The notes: generated by a model from the letters alone, not told the origin. A stretch of DNA of 64,000 nucleotides from Granulicella paludicola (GCF_025685545.1 NZ_JAGSYC010000025.1:496001-560000); one strand, 5' to 3'; positions 17,395 through 26,746 are shown, counted from the stretch's first letter. Translations and numbers: made by a program.

Positions 17395-19164
17395 TTAGCT
17401 GCTCGTATAAACCCTTGGCCGAGGCGTGATGTACTGCGTATCAACTTCTTCGTAGCTGATGCTGGGCGCGCCATCCACAAACGCGGCCTTCGTCGTCTTC
17501 AGGAACCTCTCATCGTTGCGCTCCGCGAACTCCGGCTTATAGTGCGCTCCACGAGACTCGTCCCGCAGCCGCGCGCCCTTCACGATCACCCGTGCCAGCT
17601 CCAGCATGTTGTACAGCTGGCGCGTAAAAGCAAAGCTCGTGTTCGCCCACTGGCTCTTGTCGCTCAGGTTCACATTCTTGTAGCGGTCCAGCAGTTCGAC
17701 GATCTTCGCATCCGCCTCATCCAGCCCGGCGTTGTAGCGCACGATCGTCGCGTGCTTCGTCATGTTCTCGCCCAGCTCGCGCCAGATCTTGAACGGGTTC
17801 TCCGTGCCCTTGTTGTTCAGCAGCGCCGAGTTCTTCTCGTTCTGACGCTTCAGCTCTGCAGCATGACCGCCGTCTCCCACCTGCGCGGGCAGATTCTTCG
17901 TATACGCCATCGCCTGCGGCCCAGCCACAAAGCCGCCATAAATGCAGCTCAGCAGGGAGTTGGCACCGAGCCGGTTCGCTCCGTGGATCGAGTAGTCCGC
18001 CTCACCCGCCGCAAACACGCCGGGGATGTTCGTCTGCTGGTTGAAATCCACCCACAGCCCGCCCATCGTGTAATGCACACCGGGGAAGATCTTCATCGGC
18101 ACCTTGCGCGGATCGTCGCCGACAAACTTCTCGTAAATCTCAAGAATGCCCTCAAGCTTGTGCTGCTTCTCGGGGGCCAGGTGGCTCACATCGAGATACA
18201 CCATGGGCTGCCCGTCGATGCCCATGCCGTCTTCGTACACCACCTTGAAGATCTCGCGCGTCGCAATATCGCGGGGCACCAGGTTGCCATACTTCGGATA
18301 GCGCTCTTCGAGAAAGTACCAACGGTCCGGTTCCGGGATAGACTGCGCGGCGCGCTTGTCGTTCTTGTCGCGAGGCACCCACACGCGACCACCTTCGCCA
18401 CGCGCCGACTCCGACATCAGCCGCAGCTTGTCCTCGCCGGGGATCGCCGTCGGATGCACCTGGATGAACTCGCCGTTCGCATAGAACGCACCCTGCTGAT
18501 ACAGCGCCGACTGCGCGCTGCCCGTGCAGACCACCGAGTTCGTGGACTTTCCAAAAATAGCTCCGTTGCCGCCGGTGCACACAATGATCGCGTCCGCAGC
18601 AAACGTCCGCGTCTCCATCGACCGCAGGTCCATCGCGCAGATGCCGCGGCACACGCCGTTGTTATCCAGCACCGCCGACAGGAACTCCCAGCCTTCGTAC
18701 TTCTTTACCTTGCCTTCGCTCTCGAAGCGGCGCACCTGCTCATCGAGCGCATACAGCAGCTGCTGCCCCGTCGTCGCTCCAGCAAACGCCGTCCGCTGAT
18801 ACAGCGTCCCGCCAAAGCGACGGAAGTCCAGCAGCCCCTCAGGCGTGCGGTTGAACGGCACGCCCATGCGGTCCAGCAGGTCGATGATCGCCGGTCCCTG
18901 CGCGGTCATGTTCTTCACCGGCGTCTGGTTGGCGAGGAAGTCGCCGCCGTAGACCGTGTCGTCAAAGTGCTTCAGAACGGTGTCGCCCTCGCCCTTCAGG
19001 TCCTTCGCCGCATTGATGCCGCCCTGCGCGCACACCGAGTGCGACCGCTTCACAGGCACGATGGAAAACAGGTCGACCGTACCGCCAGCCTCAGCAATCT
19101 TGATGACCGCCGAGAGACCAGCAAGGCCTCCTCCGATAACGATGATGCGTGGTGCTGCTGCCAT
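17395..19164 (-). CDS. sdhA: succinate dehydrogenase flavoprotein subunit
   Basis: 589 residues. FAD-binding begins at GGGLAGLSA (12-20); HSVCAQGGINAA holds the histidine that usually links FAD covalently. The capping and active-site segments are present: QVHPTAIPGEDKL, SESARGEGGRVW, HYTMGGLWVDFNQQTNIPGVFAAGEADYSIHGANRLGANSLL. It oxidises succinate to fumarate on the cytoplasmic face. The form resembles the b558/Bacillus-Bacteroidetes class, matching the single large SdhC here. It is preceded 10 bases upstream by the unknown four-helix gene. Confidence 0.95.
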   Translation of the reverse strand: MAAAPRIIVIGGGLAGLSAVIKIAEAGGTVDLFSIVPVKRSHSVCAQGGINAAKDLKGEGDTVLKHFDDTVYGGDFLANQTPVKNMTAQGPAIIDLLDRMGVPFNRTPEGLLDFRRFGGTLYQRTAFAGATTGQQLLYALDEQVRRFESEGKVKKYEGWEFLSAVLDNNGVCRGICAMDLRSMETRTFAADAIIVCTGGNGAIFGKSTNSVVCTGSAQSALYQQGAFYANGEFIQVHPTAIPGEDKLRLMSESARGEGGRVWVPRDKNDKRAAQSIPEPDRWYFLEERYPKYGNLVPRDIATREIFKVVYEDGMGIDGQPMVYLDVSHLAPEKQHKLEGILEIYEKFVGDDPRKVPMKIFPGVHYTMGGLWVDFNQQTNIPGVFAAGEADYSIHGANRLGANSLLSCIYGGFVAGPQAMAYTKNLPAQVGDGGHAAELKRQNEKNSALLNNKGTENPFKIWRELGENMTKHATIVRYNAGLDEADAKIVELLDRYKNVNLSDKSQWANTSFAFTRQLYNMLELARVIVKGARLRDESRGAHYKPEFAERNDERFLKTTKAAFVDGAPSISYEEVDTQYITPRPRVYTSS

Positions 19165-19173
19165 GCTGGCTTC

Positions 19174-19599
19174 CTAACCTTTCAGCTTGTGTGCCTTATT
19201 CAGGCGCCAAGTTAGAACTATGGTTGTCAAGGCGGCTTCACCTACTACAAGCCAAGCGAAAATCTGTGGCGGCACTCGGTTCGATACAAACAAAGTCACA
19301 TCGACGAGCAGAACGGCAACAAAGATAGCTAAAACAGGTAGCATCGCTTTCTTTACTTCTCGTGGTTCGAGTCTAACGGCCACAGGTTCGACCACCATAT
19401 TCGAGTCTGCATCGCTGTTCGTCAGGCTTTGCTTCCGCTTGCGAATCGCTGCTTGGGCTCCGTACAGCCACATAACGTTCACACACATTCCAATCGCAGT
19501 AGGGATATATGCCCGATCTCGCAATCCTAAGTACGTGCCGGAAATCAGGCAGAACAATAGCAGCAAACTGAATGCTTGCATAAAGCGAAGCTTGAACAT
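19174..19599 (-). CDS. unknown four-helix membrane protein within sdh operon
   Basis: 141 residues from the ATG at 19599, one base after the sdhC stop (TGACATG), so it is coupled to sdhC; GTGAGG precedes it. Four hydrophobic helices can be seen: FSLLLLFCLISGTYLGL, IPTAIGMCVNVMWLYGA, AMLPVLAIFVAVLLVDVTLFV and IFAWLVVGEAALTTIVLTW, with a charged loop KRKQSLTNSDADSN between pairs. There are no conserved haem-type histidines. It is not a recognisable SdhD. Its base composition is clearly more AT-rich than sdhA and sdhC on either side, which suggests a late arrival. Function unknown. Confidence 0.75.
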   Translation of the reverse strand: MFKLRFMQAFSLLLLFCLISGTYLGLRDRAYIPTAIGMCVNVMWLYGAQAAIRKRKQSLTNSDADSNMVVEPVAVRLEPREVKKAMLPVLAIFVAVLLVDVTLFVSNRVPPQIFAWLVVGEAALTTIVLTWRLNKAHKLKG

Positions 19600-19600
19600 G

Positions 19601-20419
19601 TCATCGAACCTCACCCGGCTGACTAGGATTCGTACTCCCCGCCGGAGCCACATTCGGCGCAGGCAACACAATCCCCGCAGGCTGCTCCGGCATCACATCA
19701 TCCGGCGCGTTCGCATACTTAGGATTCAGGAACGCAAACATCCCGATCAGTCCCAGCACGCACAGGCCCGAGCCAACCGCCGCGCACACATACCCAAACC
19801 GCTTACGAGCCACATTGCCTGGCGTGATGCCCCACTTCGCTGCGAACAGCCAGATGCCGTACGCAAAGTGCCAGCACGTGGCGACCATCGCAATCACGTA
19901 GGCAGACAGGATGAGCGGATGTTGCAACTCCATCTGCACCTTGTGGAACGCCGCCCCCGGATGCTCCGGCAGGCTCACGCCGCTGAAGCGCTGGCTGTAC
20001 AGGTGATAGCAGATGTACACGAACGCAATGTAGCCCGTGATTCGCTGCGCGTAGTAGCCCCAGTTCCCGGCCCACGGATACACATTCACATTGCTGCGAC
20101 CGCGGATGCCGATGTACACGCCATACAGCGCGTGATAAGCCAGCGGGATAAAGATGAACGCCCACTCCAGCACGCGGACCAGCGGCAGCCCGTTCAGGAA
20201 CTTCACCTGCTGCGCATACGCCAGCGGCCCGTTCACGGCCTCGTAGTTCGAAACGATGTGCTCGACTAAAAACGCGCCGATAGGCAGCAGCCCTGTCAGC
20301 GAGTGCAGGCGACGCAGAAGAAAGTCGTGGCCCTGCCCCGCGCGTAGCGGCTGGACGCCCCTACGCTTGCTACCGGAATGGGGGTTTGAAGCTGGAGCGG
20401 GAGGTGCGATTGCGGCCAT
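19601..20419 (-). CDS. sdhC: succinate dehydrogenase cytochrome b558 subunit
   Basis: 272 residues with about five membrane helices: LTGLLPIGAFLVEHIV, VLEWAFIFIPLAYHALYGVYIG, RITGYIAFVYICYHLYS, PLILSAYVIAMVATCWHFAYGIWLF and VCAAVGSGLCVLGLIGMFAFL. Histidines in RRLHSLTG, EHIVSN, YHALYG, YHLYS and WHFAYG fit two haem groups. It is the single-chain membrane anchor of type B enzymes and normally needs no SdhD. A proline/asparagine-rich C-terminal tail (about residues 235-272) is extra. It is first in the sdh gene order. Confidence 0.92.
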   Translation of the reverse strand: MAAIAPPAPASNPHSGSKRRGVQPLRAGQGHDFLLRRLHSLTGLLPIGAFLVEHIVSNYEAVNGPLAYAQQVKFLNGLPLVRVLEWAFIFIPLAYHALYGVYIGIRGRSNVNVYPWAGNWGYYAQRITGYIAFVYICYHLYSQRFSGVSLPEHPGAAFHKVQMELQHPLILSAYVIAMVATCWHFAYGIWLFAAKWGITPGNVARKRFGYVCAAVGSGLCVLGLIGMFAFLNPKYANAPDDVMPEQPAGIVLPAPNVAPAGSTNPSQPGEVR

Positions 20420-20571
20420 ACTGGGGGCTCCTCACAAATCTTTGCCGACGTTCGCCGCCAACCTCAGGCGTAACGTATTGGCATTGTGATGATTCCACCC
20501 CGAAAATAGCGCGGTCAAGCGAAGTCTCTCGCCGCTCGTCGATAATCGTGCGGCTGTGCGATATCTAGACC

Positions 20572-21225
20572 CTAAAGCTTCGTCACTTTCAACTGGTCCA
20601 GCAGACTCCGAAACGCATTCCCCCGATGCGATATCTGCCACTTCTCCTCGCCCGACAGCTCCGCCATCGTCAACCCCAGCTCCGGCAGCAGAAACAGCGG
20701 GTCATACCCAAACCCATTCTCCCCTCGCGGTGCGTCGAGCACCTCGCCCTCGCACGACCCCATCGCCCGCAGCAGCACCTCGCCATCCTTCGCCAGCACC
20801 AGCGCACACACAAACCTCCCCGACCTAGGCACCCTCCCCGCGCCGCTCAGCCGCTCCAGCAGCAGCGCATTGTTCCTCGCATCCTTCGAAAGCCCCGAGT
20901 CCGCACCGAACCCCGCATCCTCCGCATACCGAGCGCTCCGCACCCCCGGCTCGCCCCCCAGCGCATCCACCTCAATCCCGGAGTCATCCGCAAACACCAT
21001 CAGGCTGCGCCTTTCGGCCTCCCGCGCCAGTCGCGAGTACGCCACCGCCTTCAGCGTCGCATTCCCCAGGAACGTCGCCGCATCCTCTACCGGCTCCGGC
21101 ATCGCTGCCAGCCCCGGCACCGGCAGCACCGTCACGCCATCCCCGCTGGCACTTTCGCTGAACTCCCTCAGCTTTCCAGCATTCCCCGTAGCCGCATAGA
21201 TCGTGATTCCGTCGCTCATCGTCAT
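20572..21225 (-). CDS. rdgB: XTP/dITP diphosphatase (RdgB/HAM1)
   Basis: 217 residues. The enzyme removes non-canonical purine triphosphates (ITP, dITP, XTP) to keep them out of DNA. The motifs are ATGNAGKLREF (10-20), FADDSGIEVDALGGEPGVRSARYA, and GFGYDPLFLLPELGLTMAELSGEEKWQISHRGNAF, all typical of the family. Two possible ATGs start the chain (21225 and 21219). It stands alone on this strand with a gap to the sdh genes. Confidence 0.93.
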   Translation of the reverse strand: MTMSDGITIYAATGNAGKLREFSESASGDGVTVLPVPGLAAMPEPVEDAATFLGNATLKAVAYSRLAREAERRSLMVFADDSGIEVDALGGEPGVRSARYAEDAGFGADSGLSKDARNNALLLERLSGAGRVPRSGRFVCALVLAKDGEVLLRAMGSCEGEVLDAPRGENGFGYDPLFLLPELGLTMAELSGEEKWQISHRGNAFRSLLDQLKVTKL

Positions 21226-21271
21226 CGCCCTATTATCAGCCAGCAGGCATTAGCAACCGACCACACACCGC

Positions 21272-22471
21272 CTACTGCCCGGTCGCCAGCAGCATCCGGC
21301 TCTGCGTCTTCAGCACGCCAATCCGCCCCTTCGGCCCCACCACATACGGCAACGACAGCGCATTCCAGTTCTTGTCCGCATCCGGCGCATCGCCCTGCCC
21401 AGGCATCAGCGCGCTCCAGTCGCGGCCATTGTCCACCGAAACATCCGTGCCGTTCAGCCCCACCGCAATCCACATCTTCGTCATGTCATCGTACGCAACC
21501 GCCGACCGATACCCATGCGGAGGCGTCGTCGCCGCCGTCCACCGCACCCCGCTGTCCGTGCTGAACGCCGCCGTCCCCTTCGTCGACTCCGGCTTAAGAT
21601 CATTGCCGCCCACCGTCACCAGCACACCGCTGTCCACATACAGCACCTCTTCCTTGTTGTCCGGCGCCACATGCGGAGCTCCGCCACCCTCCGACTTGAT
21701 CGCCACCGAAAATGCCCCCGTATCCTCCGTCCCCGAAGACACCGGAATATATCCGCCGACATACTTCATCGTGTGCTTGCCCATCTTGATCGTCTCGGCA
21801 ATCACGCGGCTGCGTGCGCCGATCAGCCCGCCCGTCACAAACAGCTCACTGCCATTCGGAAAATACAGCAGGGAAGAGTTGCTCGCCGCAAAGATCGCCT
21901 CGCCATCCTCCGCCGCCGGAGACTCGACCTGATCGCTGCCGATCTTCGTCCAGTGCTCGCCACTGTCGGTCGTCTCATACCGCGCAAACTTGCCGCGCAC
22001 CGCATCGCCAATCACGCGCCCCTGATATTGCTTCACCCCGGGCCTCATGCTGATCAGCGGCAGCGTCATCTTCAGCGCATCGAAGTAACCGTCCTTGTCC
22101 GTGTTTGCCAGCACCAGCCGCCAAGTCCTGCAACCATCGCTGGTCTTATACAGACGAGACAAGCCCCCACGCCCGCTGGCCATCACGATCGCCGTCTTCG
22201 CATCCAGCCCCTGCACGCCCCTAAAGTCCAAATCCGCCGCAAACGTCGTCCCCGCAGCAGGCGAGGTACAGTGCTCCCAGTGCTCACCATAATCCTCGGT
22301 CCGCAACACCGTGCCCTGGCTGCCGGAGGCCCACGCCACCCCCGCCCCCACGTTATCGATCCCACGCAACTCCGCCGTCGTGCCCGACCGCTGCATCTCC
22401 CACTGGGCCCGAACCGTCGTCGCAAAGAAAGAGCAAGCTATCAAACAAGAAGCAAGACGTACAGTTTTCAT
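21272..22471 (-). CDS. exported Ycf48/BNR-like propeller protein, copy 1
   Basis: 399 residues with a signal peptide (MKTVRLASCLIACSFFATTVRA). The body has repeated BNR-type motifs: GVAWASGSQGTVLRTEDYGEHW, SRLYKTSDGCRTWRLVLANTD, YETTDSGEHWTKIG, FSTDSGVRWT and VSVDNGRDW. These are blades of a propeller like the Ycf48 photosystem assembly factor or sialidases, but the sialidase catalytic residues are not evident. It is closely similar to the next gene along its whole length (RGIDNVG.GVAWASG, DGC.TW.LV..N.DKDG). Function unknown. Confidence 0.8.
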   Translation of the reverse strand: MKTVRLASCLIACSFFATTVRAQWEMQRSGTTAELRGIDNVGAGVAWASGSQGTVLRTEDYGEHWEHCTSPAAGTTFAADLDFRGVQGLDAKTAIVMASGRGGLSRLYKTSDGCRTWRLVLANTDKDGYFDALKMTLPLISMRPGVKQYQGRVIGDAVRGKFARYETTDSGEHWTKIGSDQVESPAAEDGEAIFAASNSSLLYFPNGSELFVTGGLIGARSRVIAETIKMGKHTMKYVGGYIPVSSGTEDTGAFSVAIKSEGGGAPHVAPDNKEEVLYVDSGVLVTVGGNDLKPESTKGTAAFSTDSGVRWTAATTPPHGYRSAVAYDDMTKMWIAVGLNGTDVSVDNGRDWSALMPGQGDAPDADKNWNALSLPYVVGPKGRIGVLKTQSRMLLATGQ

Positions 22472-22788
22472 GCACGGAGTGTAATCCCGCCCAAGCCGCC
22501 CGTATCCATGCCAAAAGTCATCCGTCTTTAGACACCCCGCCTGTGACCATCTCCAGGTCCTGGAACCTGCTCTCGTTCGTCATTCCCGCAGGGAATCTGC
22601 TTCTTCTAAACTGGCCGGTGACGTCCAAAGTTCGCCAAGCTGCACGATCCTGTTTTCGCGACAATCGCCCATCCACCCCACCGCCCCGTCATTCTGAGCG
22701 AAGGTTGGCAGCCTTACGCCAACCGCAGCCGAAGAACCCCGGCAGCGCCCACATTCCCCCATACCGCCCGCCCCTTCCCACCCGAACG
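22472..22788. repeat. gene-free stretch with dispersed repeats
   Basis: A 317-base gap between the two paralogues. It holds a copy of the ATTCCCGCAGGGAATCTGC repeat (22576-22604) and a TCATTCTGAGCGAAG end motif (22689-22703), the same motif that borders the 200-base elements at 46264 and 46511. No reading frame with codon-like structure is seen. The rest is the likely promoter for the gene at 21272-22471. Confidence 0.65.
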
Positions 22789-23910
22789 CTACTTCAGCAC
22801 CCTATCCCTCAGCACCCCAATCCTGCCATTAGGCCCCACCACAAAGGGAAGCGACAGCGCATTCCAATCCTTATCCGCCCCCAGAGTCTCTCCCGCACCC
22901 GGCGTCAACGGCTTCCAGTTCTTTCCATCATCGAAGGAAACATCCGTCCCGTTTGGGCCAACTGAGATCCATGCTCTTGCGTTTGCATCGTAGGCGACAG
23001 CAGAACGGTAGCCGTGAGGAGAGCGCACAGCGAGCACCCAGTTTTTTCCAGTATCTACGGAGTAAGAAGCCGTCTTAGTCGGGTCATTCGGTTTCCTATA
23101 GTCTCCCCCGACGGCGATGCCGATGCGATCTTCGCGGAAAGCCAAGGAAAAGATCCCAGCGCTTTCGCTCCCTTGGCTCATTGGGGTTTCAACTCGAAGA
23201 CGTTCTCCTCGACATGGCTCACAAGTTGGGGTGTCTTCTTCGGCTTCTCGATGGATATAAGAGTGCTCTGGAGTCTGCGTAGCTAACCATTGATAGTTCC
23301 AGACAGGATCGCGCTTAGGAACGCTACCCAAAACCAATGTTGAGTTGCTTCCTGCAAAGCCGCTCTCGCCAGACAACGCGGCCAGCTCGAAGAAATGATC
23401 TGACAGGTCTCCGGCTGGATCGTCGCCTTCATTGTATTTCCATACAGGAAGGATATGCCCCATTTTTTCGTTCACAAGTGGACGATCCACGGAATCGCCC
23501 GCTATCTCTAACTGATCCTGATCTCTAGCCTGCAACGCATCCCAGAACCCATCCTTATCTGGATTCGTAAACACCAGCTTCCACGTCGCACATCCATCCG
23601 TCGTCTTATACAGCCGCGACAGGTCCCCCTTGCCGCTCGACATCACAATTGCCGTCTTCGCATCGAACGCCTGCACCCCACGAAAGTCGAGCGTCTCCGC
23701 CCCCGGAGGCACCGCACATACCTGCCAGTGCTTCCCGCCATCCTCCGTCTTCAGCACGGTCCCACCCGTCCCCGAAGCCCACGCCACGCCACCGCCCACA
23801 TTATCGATCCCCCGCAGGCTGGCCGTCGTCCCGGAATGCTGAATCTCCCATTGAGCGTTGGCTTTAATCATGAGAGCAAGAAAAAGCAGGAAAATCGGTA
23901 GAAGTCGCAT
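22789..23910 (-). CDS. exported Ycf48/BNR-like propeller protein, copy 2
   Basis: 373 residues from the ATG at 23910, chosen because a signal peptide follows (MRLLPIFLLFLALMIKANA); the frame extends to 24201 without support. The same blades as copy 1 recur: GVAWASGTGGTVLKTEDGGKHW, SRLYKTTDGCATWKLV, SYSVDTGKNWV and VSFDDGKNW. The central region (QARDQDQLEIAGDSVD to ETPMSQGSES) is more divergent and AT-richer than in copy 1. The two are an evident tandem duplication. No ligand or enzyme function can be assigned. Confidence 0.8.
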   Translation of the reverse strand: MRLLPIFLLFLALMIKANAQWEIQHSGTTASLRGIDNVGGGVAWASGTGGTVLKTEDGGKHWQVCAVPPGAETLDFRGVQAFDAKTAIVMSSGKGDLSRLYKTTDGCATWKLVFTNPDKDGFWDALQARDQDQLEIAGDSVDRPLVNEKMGHILPVWKYNEGDDPAGDLSDHFFELAALSGESGFAGSNSTLVLGSVPKRDPVWNYQWLATQTPEHSYIHREAEEDTPTCEPCRGERLRVETPMSQGSESAGIFSLAFREDRIGIAVGGDYRKPNDPTKTASYSVDTGKNWVLAVRSPHGYRSAVAYDANARAWISVGPNGTDVSFDDGKNWKPLTPGAGETLGADKDWNALSLPFVVGPNGRIGVLRDRVLK

Positions 23911-24136
23911 GGTCGGAGTGTAAATGCCCAGGCCTTCCATGGCGTTGCACGTCCAGGCTCGTGGCAGGGTGGATCTCTCACCAGCCTCAAGGGATGTTGC
24001 AAACAAAAGGGGTTCCAAATTGTCCGATACTCCCGGTGGGACTACCCCTTTGTTTACAAGACCTTGCCGATTTCGCTGCCCGCCCACAGGCATGATTCCC
24101 TTGGGAATCAATACTTTGTCCCCAAAGCAGGGGGGG

Positions 24137-25894
24137 CTACTGGGCAGTGAGGATCTCTTCCTCCAGCGACTGCTTCTCGTATAAGTCGCTGTAATAACCA
24201 CCAGAGCTAACTAGCTCGTCATGCGAGCCAATCTCCGCAATCCTGCCATCAATCAGAACCGCGATTCGATCCGCATTCCTCGCAGTTGAGACGCGATGCG
24301 CAATAAGGATTGTCGTTCGGTCCAGCATCGCCTCGCGCAACCCGCTTAGAATCTGCTCTTCCGTATAAGTATCGACGCTCGCCAGCGCATCATCCAGAAT
24401 CAGAATCCGAGGATCGCGCAACACCGCACGAGCAATCGCCGTTCGCTGTTTCTGCCCACCAGAAAGCGTCATCCCGCGTTCGCCAACAACCGTTTCGAAA
24501 CCAGCAGGGAACTCAAGAATTTCCGTCGCAATATGCGCTGTGCGCGCAGCAGCTTCGATCTCTGCCTCGGAATGTTGTCCTTGCTTCACGTCGCCAAAAG
24601 CGATGTTGTCCGCAATCGTTGTCGAGAACAGGAACGTCTCCTGCGGCACAAACCCAATCGCTGTCCTCAACGCGCTCAGCGGATAATCCGTAATCGCTCG
24701 ACCATCGATCAGCACCGCTCCATTCGCAGCGTCGTATAAGCGCGGAATCAGCGAAACGAGCGTCGATTTGCCGCTTCCAGTCGGGCCCACAATCGCCAAC
24801 GAAGATCCCGCAGGAATCTCCAGCGAAATGTCCTTCAGCACCGCAGGTCCAGTCGGATAACTGAACGTCAGATCGCGTAGCGTGATCTCGCCACGAATCG
24901 GCGCGGTTGCCGGCAGAACAGCCGCGCTGTCATCGATGCTCGGCTGTTCCTTCATCAGGTTATCGATGCGCGTTACGGAAGCTGCTCCGCGTTGCACCAG
25001 GTTTACAACCCAGCCAATCGCGATCATCGGCCAGGTCAGTTGCACCATGTAAACGATGTAGGTCGTGAACTGAGGAACCGTAATGCGGTGATTCACAATC
25101 TCGTGTCCACCAACCAGCAGCGTTAGCATGATCGAAATACCCAGTACAAACTCCAGCGTTGGCCAAAGCATCGCCATCAGCCGAGCCAGCATGAGGCTGC
25201 GACGAATATATTCCTGGTTGGAGGTCTCGAAGGCCGCGATCTGGGCCTCTTCCTGCGCGAAGGCACGGATCAGGCGAGCGCCGGAGAAGTTCTCTTCGGC
25301 CTGCGCGGAGATGTCCGAAAACATCGCCTGAATCCGCTCGAAGCGCGTATGAATCTTCGCGCCGAAGTACTGCACCAGCACGGAAGCAAATGGCAACGGA
25401 AGGAACGCAAATAGCGTCAGTCGTGGGCTGATGCGCAGCATAAAAGGCAGCGCAAACGCCGTGAAGACGATCGTGTTGCACGAGTACATGATCGCCGGAC
25501 CCAGAAGCTGACGCACTGCATTCAGATCGTTCGTCGAATGCGCCATGATGTCGCCCGTGCGATGACGCTGGAAGAAGTCAGGCGGTTGCGCTTCGAGATG
25601 GCTGAACAGGTCGTTGCGGATGTCGAACTCGATCTCTCGCGACGCGCCAATGATGATCTGCCGTGTCAGATACAGGCTCACTCCGGCGATGATCGCCACC
25701 GCGAGCAACCGAAGCGCGTGATATTCGATTTTCTTGGCTGAAAGGTCGTGCTGGATGTCGCTCATCGCGCCGCCGATGACCAGCGGAATCATCGCTTTGG
25801 AGGCGTTGTAGACCACGAGCGCGAGGCCGCCCAGAAGAAAGCTCTGCGTGTAGCGGCGAAGGTACGGAAAGAGCGGGCTGAGGCGCGAAAGCAT
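24137..25894 (-). CDS. ABC exporter, fused membrane and ATPase domains
   Basis: 585 residues from the ATG at 25894. A longer frame to 26200 is an Arg/Leu-rich reading of the FKBP gene in another frame. The membrane domain has six helices (residues 1-300); GDIMAHSTNDLNAVRQLLGPAIMY and coupling helices are typical. The ATPase domain has Walker A GPTGSGKST, Q-loop GFVPQETFLFSTTIADNIAFG, signature TLSGGQKQRTAIARA and Walker B ILILDDALASVD. It is a half transporter that works as a dimer, of the MsbA/multidrug class. Lipid or drug export is equally possible. Confidence 0.9.
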   Translation of the reverse strand: MLSRLSPLFPYLRRYTQSFLLGGLALVVYNASKAMIPLVIGGAMSDIQHDLSAKKIEYHALRLLAVAIIAGVSLYLTRQIIIGASREIEFDIRNDLFSHLEAQPPDFFQRHRTGDIMAHSTNDLNAVRQLLGPAIMYSCNTIVFTAFALPFMLRISPRLTLFAFLPLPFASVLVQYFGAKIHTRFERIQAMFSDISAQAEENFSGARLIRAFAQEEAQIAAFETSNQEYIRRSLMLARLMAMLWPTLEFVLGISIMLTLLVGGHEIVNHRITVPQFTTYIVYMVQLTWPMIAIGWVVNLVQRGAASVTRIDNLMKEQPSIDDSAAVLPATAPIRGEITLRDLTFSYPTGPAVLKDISLEIPAGSSLAIVGPTGSGKSTLVSLIPRLYDAANGAVLIDGRAITDYPLSALRTAIGFVPQETFLFSTTIADNIAFGDVKQGQHSEAEIEAAARTAHIATEILEFPAGFETVVGERGMTLSGGQKQRTAIARAVLRDPRILILDDALASVDTYTEEQILSGLREAMLDRTTILIAHRVSTARNADRIAVLIDGRIAEIGSHDELVSSGGYYSDLYEKQSLEEEILTAQ

Positions 25895-25941
25895 ATAAAT
25901 ATAAGTGTAGTGACAAAGGGCTTGCCGCGTGCGGACAGAAA

Positions 25942-25973
25942 AGCCCTGCGTCTCAGATGCTCGACGCAGGGCT
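25942..25973 (-). terminator. terminator after FKBP gene
   Basis: An 11-base perfect stem (AGCCCTGCGTC with GACGCAGGGCT) with a 10-base loop. On the minus strand the stem is followed by TTTCTG. It lies 19 bases after the FKBP stop codon and just before the ABC exporter start, so the two genes are separate units. Confidence 0.8.
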
Positions 25974-25991
25974 CTCGACTTACTGATTTGC

Positions 25992-26708
25992 CTACTGCTT
26001 CGGCGCCGAAGGCGGAGTCGATGTTGGAGCGCCACTTGGAGCAGGAGCTGGCGTCGTCTTCGGCTCGGCTCCAGGAGCTGGCTCGCTGGTCGTCGGCTTG
26101 GCAGCAGGAGCGGGAGTTGCAGCTCCTGCAGCGGGTGCAGCAGGCTTCGGAGCAGCAGGAGGAGCCGGCGGCGTTGCGCTTTGGCCAACCAACTCCACAT
26201 CGAAGATCAGCAGCGACTTCGCCGGAATCACCGGCGGATGACCGTCTTCTCCGTAAGCAAGCTCATACGGCACGAACAGGCGACGCTTGCCGCCTACGCG
26301 CATGCCCTCAAAGCCAGTGTCCCATCCGGTGATAACGCGATGCGCGCCGTAGGGAAAGGTGATGGGCTCGCCGCGGTCCACGGACGAGTCGAACTTTGTG
26401 CCATCGGGAAGATAGCCCGTGTAATGGACCGTATACCACTTCTTGGAGGTCGCCAGCTCGCCTTCACCGATCTTGGTGTCGATGTAGGTCAGCTGGTACT
26501 CGATCGAAGGGCACTTGGGCGCGGTTGCGGGCAGAGCTGGAATCTTCGCCGACATCACCGGCAATGTCACAGAGCAGTGACTCGCAACGGTGTGATGCAC
26601 GCCTGTTGCAGAGGTCGTCGTGTGATGAACCGCGGGCTTGGAGGCAGTCGTTTGGGCTACGACGGGAATAGCTGTCGCAAGAAGGAGAGCGGGGAGAGTG
26701 GTTTTCAT
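25992..26708 (-). CDS. exported FKBP-type peptidyl-prolyl isomerase
   Basis: 238 residues from the ATG at 26708. A signal peptide (MKTTLPALLLATAIPVVAQ) and a His/Thr-rich spacer precede an FKBP domain (about 85-185): WYTVHYTGYLPDGTKFDSSVDRGEPITFPYGAHRVITGWDTGFEGMRVGGKRRLFVPYELAYGEDG. Tyr, Phe, Asp and Trp residues of the active site are kept. The C-terminal 50 residues are a Pro/Ala/Thr tail likely to span or contact the cell wall. It acts in the periplasm in folding of secreted proteins. Confidence 0.92.
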   Translation of the reverse strand: MKTTLPALLLATAIPVVAQTTASKPAVHHTTTSATGVHHTVASHCSVTLPVMSAKIPALPATAPKCPSIEYQLTYIDTKIGEGELATSKKWYTVHYTGYLPDGTKFDSSVDRGEPITFPYGAHRVITGWDTGFEGMRVGGKRRLFVPYELAYGEDGHPPVIPAKSLLIFDVELVGQSATPPAPPAAPKPAAPAAGAATPAPAAKPTTSEPAPGAEPKTTPAPAPSGAPTSTPPSAPKQ

Positions 26709-26746
26709 GTCGTAAATAGTGTAGCGTGACGCATCGTTGCGAGGCA

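Noticed and set aside
16990-19215. 741-codon open frame on the plus strand opposite sdhA and sdhB
   Set aside because: It mirrors the third-position GC bias of two clear enzymes on the other strand. Its product is Arg/His/Leu-rich with no domain.
23911-24136. Possible small gene between the second propeller gene and the ABC exporter
   Set aside because: Reading frames here are short, lack ribosome sites and have no protein-like composition; it is more likely promoter and spacer.
25895-26200. 102-residue N-terminal extension of the ABC exporter
   Set aside because: It is a Leu/Arg-rich reading of the repetitive FKBP tail in another frame, and a terminator lies inside it.
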